Shown here piece by piece: positions 21,260-33,800 of a DNA stretch of 64,000 nucleotides. A program made the position numbers and the translations under genes. Each line of letters opens with the position of its first letter. Positions within the stretch are counted from its first letter, which is position 1. The stretch covers positions 434,001 to 498,000 of the forward strand of contig VUYT01000008.1 of the NCBI GenBank assembly GCA_008802785.1, in the 5' to 3' direction. The notes under the pieces were generated by a model. That model made no database searches and was not told the origin of the DNA. It saw nothing but the letters and a program-made list of their open reading frames with translations. Source of the stretch: Symmetrospora coprosmae. Lineage: Eukaryota > Basidiomycota > Cystobasidiomycetes > Symmetrosporaceae.

Positions 21260-24200
21260 TCATGACCAGGTCGTGGGCCCGAAACCGGTCTCGGGTGGGA
21301 CTGCGGATGGATGTGCGGGTCAGCCGCGTACATACGTAAGTGGCGGCCCCACTTGCGCGGAGTTCTCACCCATGAACGGCACTCCGAGCCAGTCCGCGGT
21401 GCGCTTGTACACCTCATTTCCCCACCATTTTCTGCAGGTTGATGAAAGCATCAGCAAGATCTCTCTACCGCTTTTCGAGTGCCACTTGCACCCGACTCAC
21501 GGCGTCAACGCTCCCGACTTTGGCAGCTGGAGGGTGAAGAAGATGACAATGGCCGAGATGACTGTTCCGCACTCGAGCGCTGCAGAAGTGATGAAATTGA
21601 ACTTTGACCACCACCGGAAGCGATGTCTGCGCAGCCAGTATTCTGTCGACCACAAGCAGGTACAGCTTAGCCATGGCGCTGCGTAATCTAGCCTTAACAA
21701 GCAGCCCGGCACCCACGGAAGATGAAACCACAGATGAACCAGGACGAGTAGTTGATGCCTGTTGCAGGCGGGATGTAGGAGGCGCCGTTCAAGATCACCG
21801 GGATGTTGATGAAGCGGGCCCAGGAATTGGGCCACTTCTTGATGGCGAGATAGACCGGTATGGGCAGGAGAGCGCCAAAGAGCAGAAAGTAGAGAAGCGG
21901 CTGGTATACCGAGTCGGGACCCAAGAAACGGCTAGGCCCGATCACACCCCTACAGGCAATTAGACACAGCGCATGCGGTTAGTACCCACAGCCTTGCAGG
22001 ATGACCACTCAAGGCACCTACCAGATGATGGAAGCCTCATAGGTGACGGCCGAGACGGGGCAGGTAAGCAGAGCATGCTGGTCTGGTGCACACAGGTCGG
22101 GCACCAGCGCCTCGAGAGCTTTCTTGACGCCAACTTGCGAGCAAGACGAGACAATCAGAGCGACAAGCTGGACTGTATATGGCCGAAGGTGGGCTCTCAC
22201 GATCAGCGGCGGTCGCATTGAAGCTGATGTCAGAAACACTCACCCATGAAAGTCACGCGAGGCGGTATCTTCATGTAATGTCCGAGCTTTAGATCCTGCA
22301 CGAAGTACAGCGCCGACTGGAGGCACTGGATGCTGAATGTCTTGAAGAGCATGTTGGCGATTGGTTTGCCTTTGAGCAGATAGCCGGGTATCATCTCCGA
22401 GATCAAGTTGATGGTAACAATCTGCGCGGTGAGAGCGTAGATGTAGCCGCTAGGAAGGACGTAGATTGCCGGTACAAGGAGGGCGAGCACCAAGCCCCAG
22501 ACCGGCAGCCCAGTCTCGAAAATCTAGTTCGCTAACATGTCAGCCGTTTGCGCCATCAAGTCTCCGGTATCGAGCGCACGCACCTCGATAGCAATGACGG
22601 CGAGGATGAAGAAGATGAGAAAGGACGACCAGTACCACCAGTCCGGGACCTCTGGGTAGTTCCGCATGAGTTTTGCGTGCACATCCTCGTCCTCCTTCTT
22701 GCTCGTGCGCATGCGTAGGAAAATCTCTTTGCCGTTGTTCAAGACAGTGTGTACGATAGTCGCCGAGGCGAGCGTGAAGGAAAGCCCGTACACGACCGCA
22801 TACGTCGTGCTCATCATGAGCGGCGAATAGGCTCGGTAGGCGTCCTCGTCCAGCGTGATCTCAGGCGTGATGACCTGCGACACGTTGTAGAATGAGCCGA
22901 AGCGGTCGAAGTTGCCAGAGGCTGAAATGGGCATGAAGGCAAAGTTCCAGACCTGCAGCAAATCATCAGCATATGCGCATATGCTCCCGCAGACACAGTC
23001 AAAGACACCCACGTTCTTGTAGTATAGGATAGGCGTAAGGAACCAGTAAAGCACGACAAAGCCGACAAAGATGTTGACCTCGGCCCACCATGGCACGATG
23101 AGCGGCGAGCCCGTGTAGCTGATCTGCGACCAGTCGAACGTAAGGATGGACATGCCTAGGCCGGTAGAGACGCCGAACAGCTGATTGACGACGCGGTTCT
23201 CTGGCGCAGCCCAGCATATGAACGAGAATGCTGAAAGCGCCGTAAAGATGAAGCCCGGCAGGAAGAACCAGCAGAATGCGCCAGCTAGGACGTAAAGGAA
23301 GTAGCGGTATCGGGTCAGCGAGCCATCGGACCCGTCGTCGTCCTCTGCGTGGAACGTGTTGAAGAGCGTGCAGGTAACGAGGTTCTGCGGCCAGACGAGA
23401 CTCGCTGGCCAGACAAGGTAGCGCCTGCATATGCCCGCGAAGGAGAAGCCGATCGCGTTGGTTGCAAGTAGGGTGAGAAAGTCGAATCCGACACCCTGCG
23501 GGATGCGGTAGAATTTGTCGAGGGTGAGCGTGAACATGAGAGCGTACGACGGGCTCATCGATATGGACGCCATGATGACGATGACTGTGTGCTCCTTTAT
23601 GTTGAACGGCCCGGGATTGAGACTGAACTCGGACGGGATGATCCCGAACGAGAGACGCTGTGCGAGCTTGCTCGGCCGGAAGATGGTGACCGGGAGGAGA
23701 TACGCCAGCATCTTACCGATGGGGTACGACACGACCTGCACCGTAATGGGCGTAAAGAGCGGGGCGGGGTAGCGGATGTTGAAGAAGAGGTTGAAGCCGC
23801 TCCCCACAACGACGAGGCTGAGTCCTATCACCCAGGCGCGGAAGGTGAGGCACGGCATCTCTGGGTCGTCGATGTTGGAGACGGACGCCCGGACTTCTGG
23901 GTAAGGCGAGTCCTCCTCGTCCTCGAGCTCGAAGGCAGAGTAGGACGAGAGCTTGTCTGGATCGATGAAGTCGTGTTCATTCCCGTGCCCCTCGTTCATG
24001 ACTGGCCCGCCCATCGGTGAGCGCAAGCCGCTCATTCCCGTACCGAACCTGTTTGTGCTATCTCCAGGTACGTACTCGTCCGACTCGTTGATCCAGTAGT
24101 CGTGCCTACCCTCGGTGAGGTGCTGCTGCGATGACTGGTGGTGTTGGTGCGAGACAAGGAGTCCCACCCTCGAGCGGGACAGCCCGCTCGCCACAGTAGA

Positions 24201-25112
24201 TGCAGTGCTCTTCCTTCTTCCGCCCAGATATCCTTTTCGCTCGTCGTTCTCTCTCCCGCTGCCTGGATGGCGTTTCTTGAGGCCGGTCTCGGCGCCTCCT
24301 GACGGGAAGGCCGCCCCCGACCCGCTTGCCACGCTTCTCCTATCGGCGTCGTGCTTGAAGTCGTACTCGGGAGGGTAGGACATTGTCATGGTGGATGCCT
24401 GGCGCATTCTATCTGCGAGCTCAATGACGGGCGTGTGGAGGCGTGTCGGGCTGATATCGTGAACAGAGTGGCTGGGCACGTAGGCGGATGTGTGGTAGAC
24501 GGGCGAGCCGGGGTAAGCATAGGGTTGCCTGCGTTTCTCAGCTGGTGCGTCGGTGCCCGCATGCTGATCGTACGTGTTGGAGGGAGGCGTCAGGCGCTTG
24601 GAAGAGCCGGCCGCTTCTTCCATGTTCTCCTGCTCCTTCTGCTTTTGGTGGTACTCTCGGACGACACGCTGAGCGTCCGACGTGCCCAAACGCCCTCCTA
24701 TGAGCTGCTTGCCCGATACTGCGGTCTTGATCCTGCTGAGCGCGCTGCTGGGCGGCTTTGTCGAAGCTTCTGCGGTCGCCATTCGCGGAGCCGCAAAGCC
24801 GGGCGAGTGCGACTCGTTGAAATGGACGGGAGGGGAGAATTTGAAGAGGTCGTCGTCGTCGTCTTGGTCGTCGTCGTTGTCGTTACCGTGCTGCTCGGTG
24901 ATGTCGTCGATTTCGTGCATCTGCCCAGGGGTCACGCCTTGCAGGTCCCCATCTTTCGAGTGCGGGTGACGCGCGTGCGACTTCTGCACCATCATGTCGA
25001 CGACAGCGCGCGTTTCGGGAGGAACATGATGCGATGCCTGCGATGGTCCTGGCTGTGATGCCTGCTGGTTTGAGCCCGCTGTGGTGGGCTTCTGCTTCCG
25101 TCGCTGGAACAT
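21260..25112 (-). CDS. Oligopeptide transporter OPT family, copy 2 (8 exons)
   Basis: A second OPT importer, 1125 residues. Exons in coding order are 25112-23013, 22952-22584, 22523-22244, 22172-22022, 21949-21717, 21642-21501, 21431-21370 and 21300-21260, with all phases closing. A long disordered head of about 390 residues (poly-Asp/Glu, His and Ser/Thr patches) is followed by the acidic SPYPEVRASVSNIDDPEMP motif and the transporter domain. Blocks shared with copy 1 are NPGPFNIKEHTVIVIMAS, NQLFGVSTGLGMS, LGHYMKIPPR and GASYIPPATGINYSSW; the C-terminus reads FGPTTWS. Exon lengths of 369 and 151 nt are the same in both copies, so they descend from one gene. Copy 2 has a fused large first exon where copy 1 has several introns, and has one extra intron near the end. 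Substrate specificity cannot be read. Confidence 0.92.
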
Positions 25113-26042
25113 GGTGATGGCTGGCCCTACCCCTGGGCTCCGGATCTGTGGGCCCGCGTGCGTCTGGCCGAGCCTTCAGACAGGGAGAAACGGTGGATGC
25201 CCGCTGCCAGGGAAGGCAAGAGTCGGTCGCTCTAATTCTGCGCTCAGTCGTCGATGGTGCTACGGTGGTCGACGGCCGTGAACGGGGTCAGACGGCGAAC
25301 GCGCACGGCATGGGGCTGCAGCTGAAGGAGGGAGAACGGAGAGGGACAGGGACGAAGAGTGGAAGAGCGAAGAGAGTGAGGACGATGGAAGAGTCTCAGG
25401 CGACTCTGCACTGTGTCCTTGTTTGTCGGCCTCTGCCTCTGCTGGCTGGATTGAGTTGAGGTTCGTCAGGAAAGGTCAGACAGCGCAGATGGCCTCAGCC
25501 CGCAGCACGGCTTCCGTCTTCCCCGTGCCACCCGCGCACCCTGGCCCGTCAACGACGAGAGCGCGGAGCGGGTCTGTGCGCCTGGCCTGCAGCATTCTCC
25601 GTCTCCGTCTCCGTCTCACCACGCCTCCTTTCTTCGGGTCCGATCCGCCAGGGGAGACTCAGGCACACTGGCAGCATTCGCAGAATGGTGGGGCTCTCCC
25701 TCTCTCAGAGAGCGCTGTCAGCGACGTGAGCTGCGTATCATTCTGCAGAGCAGTTGCATGAGGGTGCGTCTGTGCACTACTCTGAAATTCCAGCTTGTCT
25801 GCGTCGATGTGACAGCAAGAGACGGCCGCGCTGATCCGGCCGGTCACGCGTTTCTTATCGCCGGGCAGGGAGGGGCTCTTTCTCGACAAGCGTCTCCTCC
25901 AAGCTCCAAGCACTGTCCATTCCCTTAAGCACACTTCACCAGGTACCATCTCTCTCTCTATCTGCTCTCGCTTCCGCCATACGCCATCCCGCTGACTGGC
26001 TGTGTGCCCGCTTCTCCACCCCCGTACTCTCGCACTGGCAGA
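25113..26042. other. Intergenic, divergent promoters OPT2 / alpha-beta hydrolase
   Basis: This 930-bp region lies between divergent starts. It is rich in CT/AG tracts near 25590-25620 and 25945-25975, which are typical of fungal promoters and leaders. I see no gene in it. Confidence 0.45.
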
Positions 26043-27591
26043 ATGACGACCTCGCCGACGACGACAAAGAGCCAGTCGCTCAAGTACGCCTCCTACCCGG
26101 ATGGCCTGGACATGTACCTCGAGTACATTGTACCCGAGAAGGCAACGCCTGAGAACAAGGCACCCATCTACCTCTGGTTTGTGAGCCTGCAAAAGCCCTC
26201 CCTCATCAGCCAGACAAGTCGCCGTGTCCGTGTCAGGCACGGCGGCTGCGCGCACTTGCAATCCTCGACAAGCCTGGCTGACTGCTGCATCCGCCTGCCT
26301 CTGCCGCTCCCATGCTATACATCTCACTCAGCACGGTGGTGGCCTGCTCCAGGTAGATTGATTGTCTTGCGCCGCAAGGACCCGATTTAGCGACCCGGGC
26401 TCGACTGACTGCTTGTTGCCATCTTTGCAGGGAACACGCTACGGTGAGCTGAACCTGGCTAAACATCAGCTGCATGACATGACAAACGTACTCAAGGCGT
26501 TCGCCCACAGGCCACCCGCACCACTGGGCGTCCGCGCCGGAGAAGCACGGTCTCTGTGTCATCTCGCCCGACTACCGGCTGGCCCCGCAGGCGCGCCTCC
26601 CGTCCATCCTCGAGGACTGCGCCAATGTCATGACGTACCTGCGTAGCGAGGAGTTCGACAAAGCGACGGGAGGGAGGGTCGACCAGTCCCGGATCTGCAT
26701 CTCGGGCGGATCAGCGGGTGTGTGCGGCTCCTCGACGGATAACACAGGTACAGGGCTGAACCGTGCGACACCTTCACAGGCGGCTGGCTGGCTCTTCTAA
26801 CTGGCATGGGCATTGGCTTCGAAGCGAGCGGGCTGAAGGCTCCGGCGCCGCCGACGAGCATTGCCGCCATCTATCCCATCTCGGACCTGAATGACCCGTG
26901 GGTTTACCTCTCTCAAGACAAACACAGGGCGACCAGATCTGAGCCTAGATGCCTGTAATTTGATCTTCTAACAGATTCTGGCACACGAAGCAGCACCCCG
27001 TGTCGTACATGCCGCGCATCATCAAGGAGGAGGAGCTGACCGAATACCTGGATGCGTCCAAGCCTGTCTCGGCCTTTTCGATGCTCGACAGCCCGCGCTC
27101 CATGTTCTATCATTACATGATTCAGGAGTGCGTCCACATCCCTTTTCAATTCTTCACAAGTCCTGGCAGCTGATCGCACCTTTCCTGCGTGGCATCACCA
27201 CAGAGCCCTCCTCGAAGGCCTCCTCCTTGACGGAACAGGCATCGACCCGTCCGCGTACAGCGTCGCGCCTGCGATCAAGAATGGCACAGCACCGCACCCC
27301 AACGTGCCTACTTTCGTTGTGCACGGCACCATCGACGACAAGGTCAACATCGAGCAGGCGGACGATGTCGTGAATGCGATGAAGGCGAAGAGTCTGCCGG
27401 TTGGTACGTGCCCTCGTAGTCTTCTTCTGAATGGTGCAGATCTTCATGCGTAGCCAAAACTGACGAGTGCGGTGTGTATGTCAGAGTACGAGCGCATCGA
27501 GGGCGCCGACCATCTTTTCGACCGGGATGAGAAGGTAGACATGGCGCAGATGTACGCCTTCGTCAAGAAGACGCTGGGCGTGTCGGCGTGA
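26043..27591 (+). CDS. Alpha/beta hydrolase fold-3 type esterase/lipase
   Basis: Eight exons, 26043-26180, 26332-26352, 26431-26443, 26511-26717, 26780-26897, 26975-27127, 27204-27403 and 27485-27591, close in phase to 318 residues. The oxyanion-hole motif HGGG is followed by DYRLAPQARLPSILEDC, the nucleophile elbow GGSAGG, the acid loop HGTIDDKV and the histidine in GADHLFD, giving a complete Ser-Asp-His triad. This order fits the hormone-sensitive-lipase-like (abhydrolase_3) group. No signal peptide is seen, so it is probably intracellular, acting on a small ester. Two successive micro-exons (21 and 13 nt) carry the HGGG motif; they are needed to keep the family sequence but are unusual. 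It lies head-to-tail with MTD1, 158 bp downstream. Confidence 0.85.
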
Positions 27592-27749
27592 GAGCAGCCT
27601 GTATGTTCGCATGACTTCATAGCCGCAATGCACAGAGCTTGTCACCCTGCCCCTATTTTCGAGGCTGCTCGGGGGGGTGTGCGCGCTCTCCAAGCTTCTT
27701 GTCTTTGTCTTTGGAAGCCACCGCGCTCGCCCACAGTCAGACCCGTTTG

Positions 27750-29868
27750 ATGCGCAACCTTGGCAGCAGCGTCAGTGTCGCCCGCCGCAGCTTGCTCTCT
27801 TTCTCAGCCTCTCCTTCGACCGTACCACACGCCCGGATGTCGTCTTCCATGTGCCGCGTCGTGAAAGCGTCGGACATTGCCAACTCGTACAGCGACGAGG
27901 TGAAGGGGGCCATTGCCTCGCTGCCCGCTGGAACCGCGCGGCCCAAGCTCGTGGGCTACCTGTGCGGCGGGGCCGACTCGCCCAGCGCGACGTACGCCGA
28001 GTGGACGCGGAAAGCGTGCGAGAGCGTGGGCATCGAGTACGAGCTGCGGCGTATCGGAGCGGGTGCTCGTGACGGGGAGGAGGGGGACAGCGGGCTCGGA
28101 GGCGCGAGCGATGCTGCGGAGCTCGAGACGGCTATCCTCGAGGCCAACAGTGACCCGTGCGTGTGTGCTCAACGCTGCTGCTGCGAATTTTCAGCAGACG
28201 TTGCATGTCGACGAAGGTGTCACCTCGCGAAAGCTGATCACGTTTTTTGTCCCACGATGGCGGTTCGGTCGGACGCAGTTCGGTCAATGGCATCATGGTG
28301 AGTCAGGGCTGCTGCTTCGGCTCACTCTCTACACGGACTCTCTAACGACGGAGCTTCCTACAGGTCTACTACCCGACCGGCGCAGGCGGCCGCCAAGATT
28401 CCGTGAATGGAGCTTCTCGCCTTCATCGACATACATCAGCCGCAATCTAACGTATTGCCTCTCTCACACATCTACATCCTCTCCTGCTGCCATCTGCCCG
28501 CAGTACATCCAGCAGGTCGTGACCCGGGAAAAGGACGTCGAGGGCCTGAACTTCAGCTACCTTGTGCGCGTTCCGCTTCACCCTCAGCGCTCTACGCTTC
28601 ACGCTAGGCATGCTGATCTGCTCATACCCTTATCGTCCCACTCGCGCGTGGACGGCAGTTCAACCTGTACCACAACATCCGGCAGATCGACCCGCGCACC
28701 CTCTCCCTGTCCCTGGCGCATTCGGCACAGCTATCGGCCAAGCAGAGTGCAGGCGTCGAGTCGAGCGGAAGCGATGGGCAGCTGGTGAAGTGTGAGCCAT
28801 TCCTTCACTGTCTGGTGACTGCGCAAGATGTACGTGGACTGACCGTTGCGGTCCGCGATACGTACGACAGCCATCCTGCCGTGTACCCCTCTGGCTCTCG
28901 TCAAGACAATGGAGTACCTCGGCGTCTACAACAGCCTGCTTCCGTACGGGCAGCGCGCGTACGGACGAGTCATCACCGTCGTGAACCGGTGCGTTCCTGT
29001 GTTCACGCCGTAACGGACGATATACGAGACTGCCAGCAAGGTGTCCTGACCTTTGACGATCCGCGCTGTATGATGCACTGCTCCCAGCTCCGAAGTCGTC
29101 GGCCGCCCGCTCGCCGCGCTCCTCGCTAACGACGGGGCGCGCGTCTTCTCCGTGGATGTCGACGGCGTGCAGGAGTTCAACAAGCGCAAGCCGGCGTCTG
29201 CCTCCTCCTCCTCCGCAGCGGCTCCAAGTACAAATGGGAGCAGCAGCACGAGCACGGCCGCCGCGCAGCTACCGCATCACGTTGTGCGCGCGTCAAAGTA
29301 CTCGCTGGAAGAGTGCTTGAAGCAGTCGGACGTTGTCGTCACGGGCGTGCCGAGCGCGAGCTACAAGATCCCCACAGCTAGCCTGCGGGACGGGGTCATT
29401 GCCGTCAATTTCAGCAGCGAGAAGAACTTTGAGAGCGACATCAAGGAGAAGGTGTGTATCTTCTCTGCTCTGCTCTGTCGTTGATGCGGTCTCGTCCGGC
29501 CTGGCCTGTCTCGCTGGCCCGGCAGTGTCTGCGCATGGGTATCTGGTAAAGTTCGACGGTGCTGATGTCGCTGTGCTCTCATTACAGGCCAGCATCTACG
29601 TGCCGACGATCGGCAAGACTACGATTGCCATGCTGCAGCGGAACCTGTAAGTTCCCTTCCCTTTTGCCTCTGGCGATTCGGGCGGGGACCATCGCAATTG
29701 GTTTGCTCGGATCGCCATCAGCTGACCCTCCTCATGATCTTCACATTTCCCCTTCTCTTCTGCTTACTTGCTCGCTCGCTTCGCAGCCTCCGCCTGACTG
29801 AGTACCAGCGCATCCTGAGGGAGCAGCCTGATCTCGTCCGTTCTGCCGGGAGCACGAGCGAGGCGTAG
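27750..29868 (+). CDS. MTD1: NAD-dependent methylenetetrahydrofolate dehydrogenase (Mtd1)
   Basis: Oxidises 5,10-methylene-THF to methenyl-THF with NAD+ in one-carbon metabolism. Nine exons, 27750-28156, 28279-28297, 28364-28402, 28504-28563, 28659-28791, 28871-28988, 29088-29451, 29588-29646 and 29787-29868, close to 426 residues. Signature blocks are CGGADSPSATYAEWTRKACE, PSVNGIMVYYPT, the loop ILPCTPLALVKTMEYLGVY and SEVVGRPLAALLANDGARVFSVD, which holds the cofactor-binding motif. Two features differ from the 320-residue yeast enzyme. One is an N-terminal extension rich in Ser, Arg and Leu before MSSSMCRVVKASDI (the later ATG at 27837 may be the cytosolic start). The other is a Ser/Ala/Thr-rich insertion of about 25 residues after DVDGVQEFNKRK. 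The second exon is only 19 nt, but it is required for the conserved SVNGIM. Confidence 0.88.
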
Positions 29869-30888
29869 TTCGCTGCCAGTCTTTGACATCAGGATCCTCG
29901 TTGCGCGCATACTAGACGATAGACAGCACTACATAGATGAGGGCTCCCTGTCTCTGCCAGAGAAGAAAATCAGCTTTGTCAGCAGGGCCCGCAGGACGCG
30001 TCTCTGTGCTCGATCAAAGGGTCTGGTGAAGGGTGGAGACGAGCGCGCAACAGAGGTGAGATGGATGGCTGGATAGCACATCAGCAACATGAGTAGATGC
30101 AATAACACTGCTCTGTCCCTGCGCCCTGTGCTTGTGCCTCCTGCTTGTCGTCTGTGCCTGCTCCTTCCGGATGCGGCAGGCTGTGACGCCACCCGCCCTG
30201 CTCGCCCCTAATTCGAGGCCCGGCGTGGCCTGGGCCGTGGACCAGTGCAGCAGCAGCTAGGACGACAGCGGCAGCAGCAGCGCAGCATATCGTGAATGTA
30301 TGCTGGCACATGCTGCTCTACTTTGTACGCACTCGCTCCCTTTGGCTTTGCACAACACCACCGGCGAAGACGCGTTCCGAGCCTGCATACCTCTGCCGTA
30401 AAGGGGGGCGTGTGCGAGAGTGAGCAGCATTCCTCCCCTCTCGAGGCAGGAGGACACGGGGCAATCCCCCTGCCTGGCCGCCATCCAAATCCTTCGGGCT
30501 CTCTCGCACATACATACTCGACTCGGTGCAGAGGACGACTGTGCTGTACTGTACTTGGTCGCTCGACTCTTCCGTCCTTCCCTTTCCCTTTTCTTTCTTC
30601 TGCGAGCCATCGTCGTCGTCGTCACCATCTCCGTCGGTGACCTCCGTGCACGCTCGAGCGCGGTTCTTCTCTCGGATCTCCTCTAGACCAACACAGCGAC
30701 GCGTTCTTCGTTAGGATCAGGATAGATTAGCATCACACTCGCTCAGGCAGCGATCAGCACACACTCTCTCTCTACACACACAACACCGCATTTCGTCGTT
30801 CGTCCCAACTTCAGACGTCGCCTCAGACGCGCAGCATCTCAATCCTCGACACGCGATCAGACCTCCTCTTTCAACCCTCCCACCCACA
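29869..30888. other. 1-kb intergenic and 5' leader of the coiled-coil gene
   Basis: This stretch separates MTD1 from the next start on the same strand. The last 300 bp are strongly pyrimidine-rich (TCTTC, CTCTCT, CACACA), typical of a fungal promoter or leader just before the ATG at 30889. I see no ORF worth calling. Confidence 0.45.
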
Positions 30889-33800
30889 ATGGACGCCATC
30901 CTGCGAGAGAAGGAGCGTGAGGACAAGCTCCAGTCGGCAAAGAAAAAGGTGTGTGCATGTCCTGCATACTCTGACTGGATGTTCTGCAGCCACGTTGTAC
31001 TGACCTCCACCCCTTGTTTGGTCCACTTTCCGTGCCCCCACCCCAGCTAAAGTCGTACCGCGCCCGCCAGCAGTCCAAGAGCAGCAAGGGAATGGTCCCA
31101 TCTTCGCCCTCCAAGAGGAGCTCAGTCGTCGTCGTGTCCTCGTCGTGTCCCTCTTCGTCGGCTCTTCCCCCATCCCCGCTGAGCGCAAACGCCACCCAAA
31201 CGCGAAAAGGGGGTCACGTCCACCGGAGGTCGTCGTCGCGCGCAGGGAGCATCAGCGTCATCATGCCGCACCACCCTGCTGCTGCTGCTGCTGGTCAGCA
31301 CAGCGCGAGCGGTGCGCCATCAGCCATGCACGCACGCCGCAACAGCACACGAAGACATTCACGCAACATCAGCATCTCCGTCTCGGCGGCCGCCGCCCTC
31401 TCCGCGGAGGGCAACACTCCCTCTCCCGCTTCAGCGACGCGCACCTTCCCATCATCCGCCTCGTCGCCTGCTCTGTCGTCGATCGCTGGGTTCGCATCAC
31501 AGCAGCAACCACCCTTCTCCTCAGGCCTCAGCCCCTCGCGCTCCTTCACGACGAGCCTCAACCGGCACACCGGCTCGCATCCGTTCACAGCATCGGCCGC
31601 ACCCAATGGCCGGATCCTCTCCCCGCAGACGTCCCCCGTCCTGCAGCAGGGCGTCCAGCAGCAGCAACAGCAACCTGTGGCATCTACGTCGAGCCTGGCC
31701 GCCTACCGCCGCGCCTCGCTTCAGATGCCACCCAAGTCGCCCTCGTCGCTCTTTGACGCTCAACCGCTTCCTCCACCAAGCACGCACGCCCGCCGGCCAA
31801 GCAGGCACTCTCGCCAAGGATCGGTCGCAACCCGCCGCGAGTCGATGGAAATCATGTCGGGCTTGTCCATCTCGTCGTTCAGCTTCCCTGGAGATTCGTC
31901 ACCTAACCCGAATCACTCGGCGACGGGCGCGTTTCTCGCGTCTAGCGATATGAGCAGGGGCAACACGGCTGCGTCCGATGCTTCTGCCGCTACTGCCACA
32001 ATTGGCGGTAGCAGCTGGGCCATGGAGGAGCGCCAGCTGTCCGAGCAGGACGAGCGCACAATGGCCCTGCGTGCGCTCGAGGGGACGCTGAGCACGCCGG
32101 CAGAGACAATAGAGCTCCCTGGCGATGCTGATGTCGCAATTGTCCAGTCTTCTGCCACTGGCTCGAGCCGCGAGTCGAAGCGAGCCAGCTGGAATGGCAA
32201 TTCAGCGCCTTTGACCAATTTCGGTGGCAAGGGTGCAACGAACCTTGGGATGCTCGTCGAGGAAGAGGAAGAAGAAGAGGAGGAGGAGGCTACTGCCGAA
32301 GCGAGCAAGGATGCGCAGGATGAGGTCATCCCACTCGCGGCGTCATCTGCCAGTACCTTCGCCTCTGCCAGTGCAAAGCGCCAGCGACCTTCTTCGCTCA
32401 TCTTCCCCCCTTCGCGCGCCCTACCTTTCTCCGGCAACTCCCCGTACAGCTTCTCGCCTTCACCTTCTTCCGCACTGCCTTCGACTGCCGAGCACCCTGT
32501 CTCGCCGACCGAACGCATCCCTCCACCCGCAGCCGCTGGACGTTCCGGCCCGCGGCCGCTCTCACTCTCCTCATCCGCCTCGCCCTCCACGTCGGATGCA
32601 GCGCTCAAGTCCGCCCGGCGCCAGTCTGGCCTCCGCAGCCTGACGCTCACGTCCCCTGAGCACGCCTTTGGCGGCGCAGGTACATCGTCGTCATCCTTAT
32701 CGCCCGCAGGCAGCCCCGCAGCACCCCTCTCTGCTACGTCCCGAGCCAACAAGCGCCAGTCCCTTACGCTGCACAGCGGCAATGGCAACACGACATCCTT
32801 CTCGCCCAGTACCTCGGCCAACACGCGCCCATTCAGCATCTCGAGCAGCAGTGCCATCTCGCCCGACGCGTCGGCCCGCAGTGCGTCTGCGTTCCAGTTC
32901 GGCCGGGTCCGTCGGATCTCCAGCACGAGCAATGGATCGTCCGCCCTGTCGAATAGCCAGGGCCCGTCAGCATCGCCAGCGACGTCGGCGACGACGCCCG
33001 CGAAGCGTCAGAGCCTCTCGTACAATGCCGCGGGACCAGGACCAAAGACGGCTCCCATCCTTCCTTCCCCTGCATCGACGGCTTCTTTTGCCTCGCCGAG
33101 CAACAACACGTCGTTCCCGCGCAGATACTCGGACATGTCTTTCGCGTCAAGCAGCCAGGCGTTCGGATTCGGTGAGCTCGTCATGGAGCAGTCAGTGGCG
33201 GAGGAGAACGAGGACGAGGAGGCGGAGGCGGACGTCAGTGGACTTGGAGGGCAGGAGAGCATTCTGTCCGAGATGGACCGGGCCGACAAGTCGGATCTGC
33301 TTACTGTGAGTGTCGTATGCTGCTCTCCGCCGATGCATCGCGACGGCTGCTGATGTAGTTCATCTCGCCAGGTCGAGCGCCCTGCCCTTTCCCGCAGCGC
33401 TTCGTCCAGCAGCAACTCGGAAGACCCTGTCATTCTATCCATGCAGGTCCAGGCGCTCCGCTCGCAGGTTGAGCACCTCCGCGGCGAGAACTCTTCGCTG
33501 GCCGAGCAGCTCGCTCAGGCCAACGCGAGTCGGCGTGTCGAGGTCGATGCGCTGCGCACGGAGATGGCCGAGCTGCGAGACGAGTCAAGCGGCGTCGAGG
33601 AGGAGCGCGACATGCTCCGCGAGGACATTGACGGATGGCGCACGCGCTGCGCTGACCTCGAGCGCACGCTGCGGGACGACCGAGTCCGCGCCGAGGACGA
33701 GCGCAAGGAGGGCATGCTCCTCCGCGAAAAAGTCCGAAAGCTGGGCGACCGCCTCGCTGCCGCGCAGACTGCGGGCCCGCACGGCGGCCAGCAGAACGAG

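Noticed and set aside
24115-25058. 235-codon plus-strand ORF over the OPT2 head
   Set aside because: It is antisense to the disordered N-terminal part of OPT2, Val/Leu/Arg-rich by complement, and without a family match.
31913-32932. 339-codon antisense ORF across the coiled-coil gene
   Set aside because: It mirrors Ser/Pro-rich coding sequence on the plus strand, with no signature of its own.
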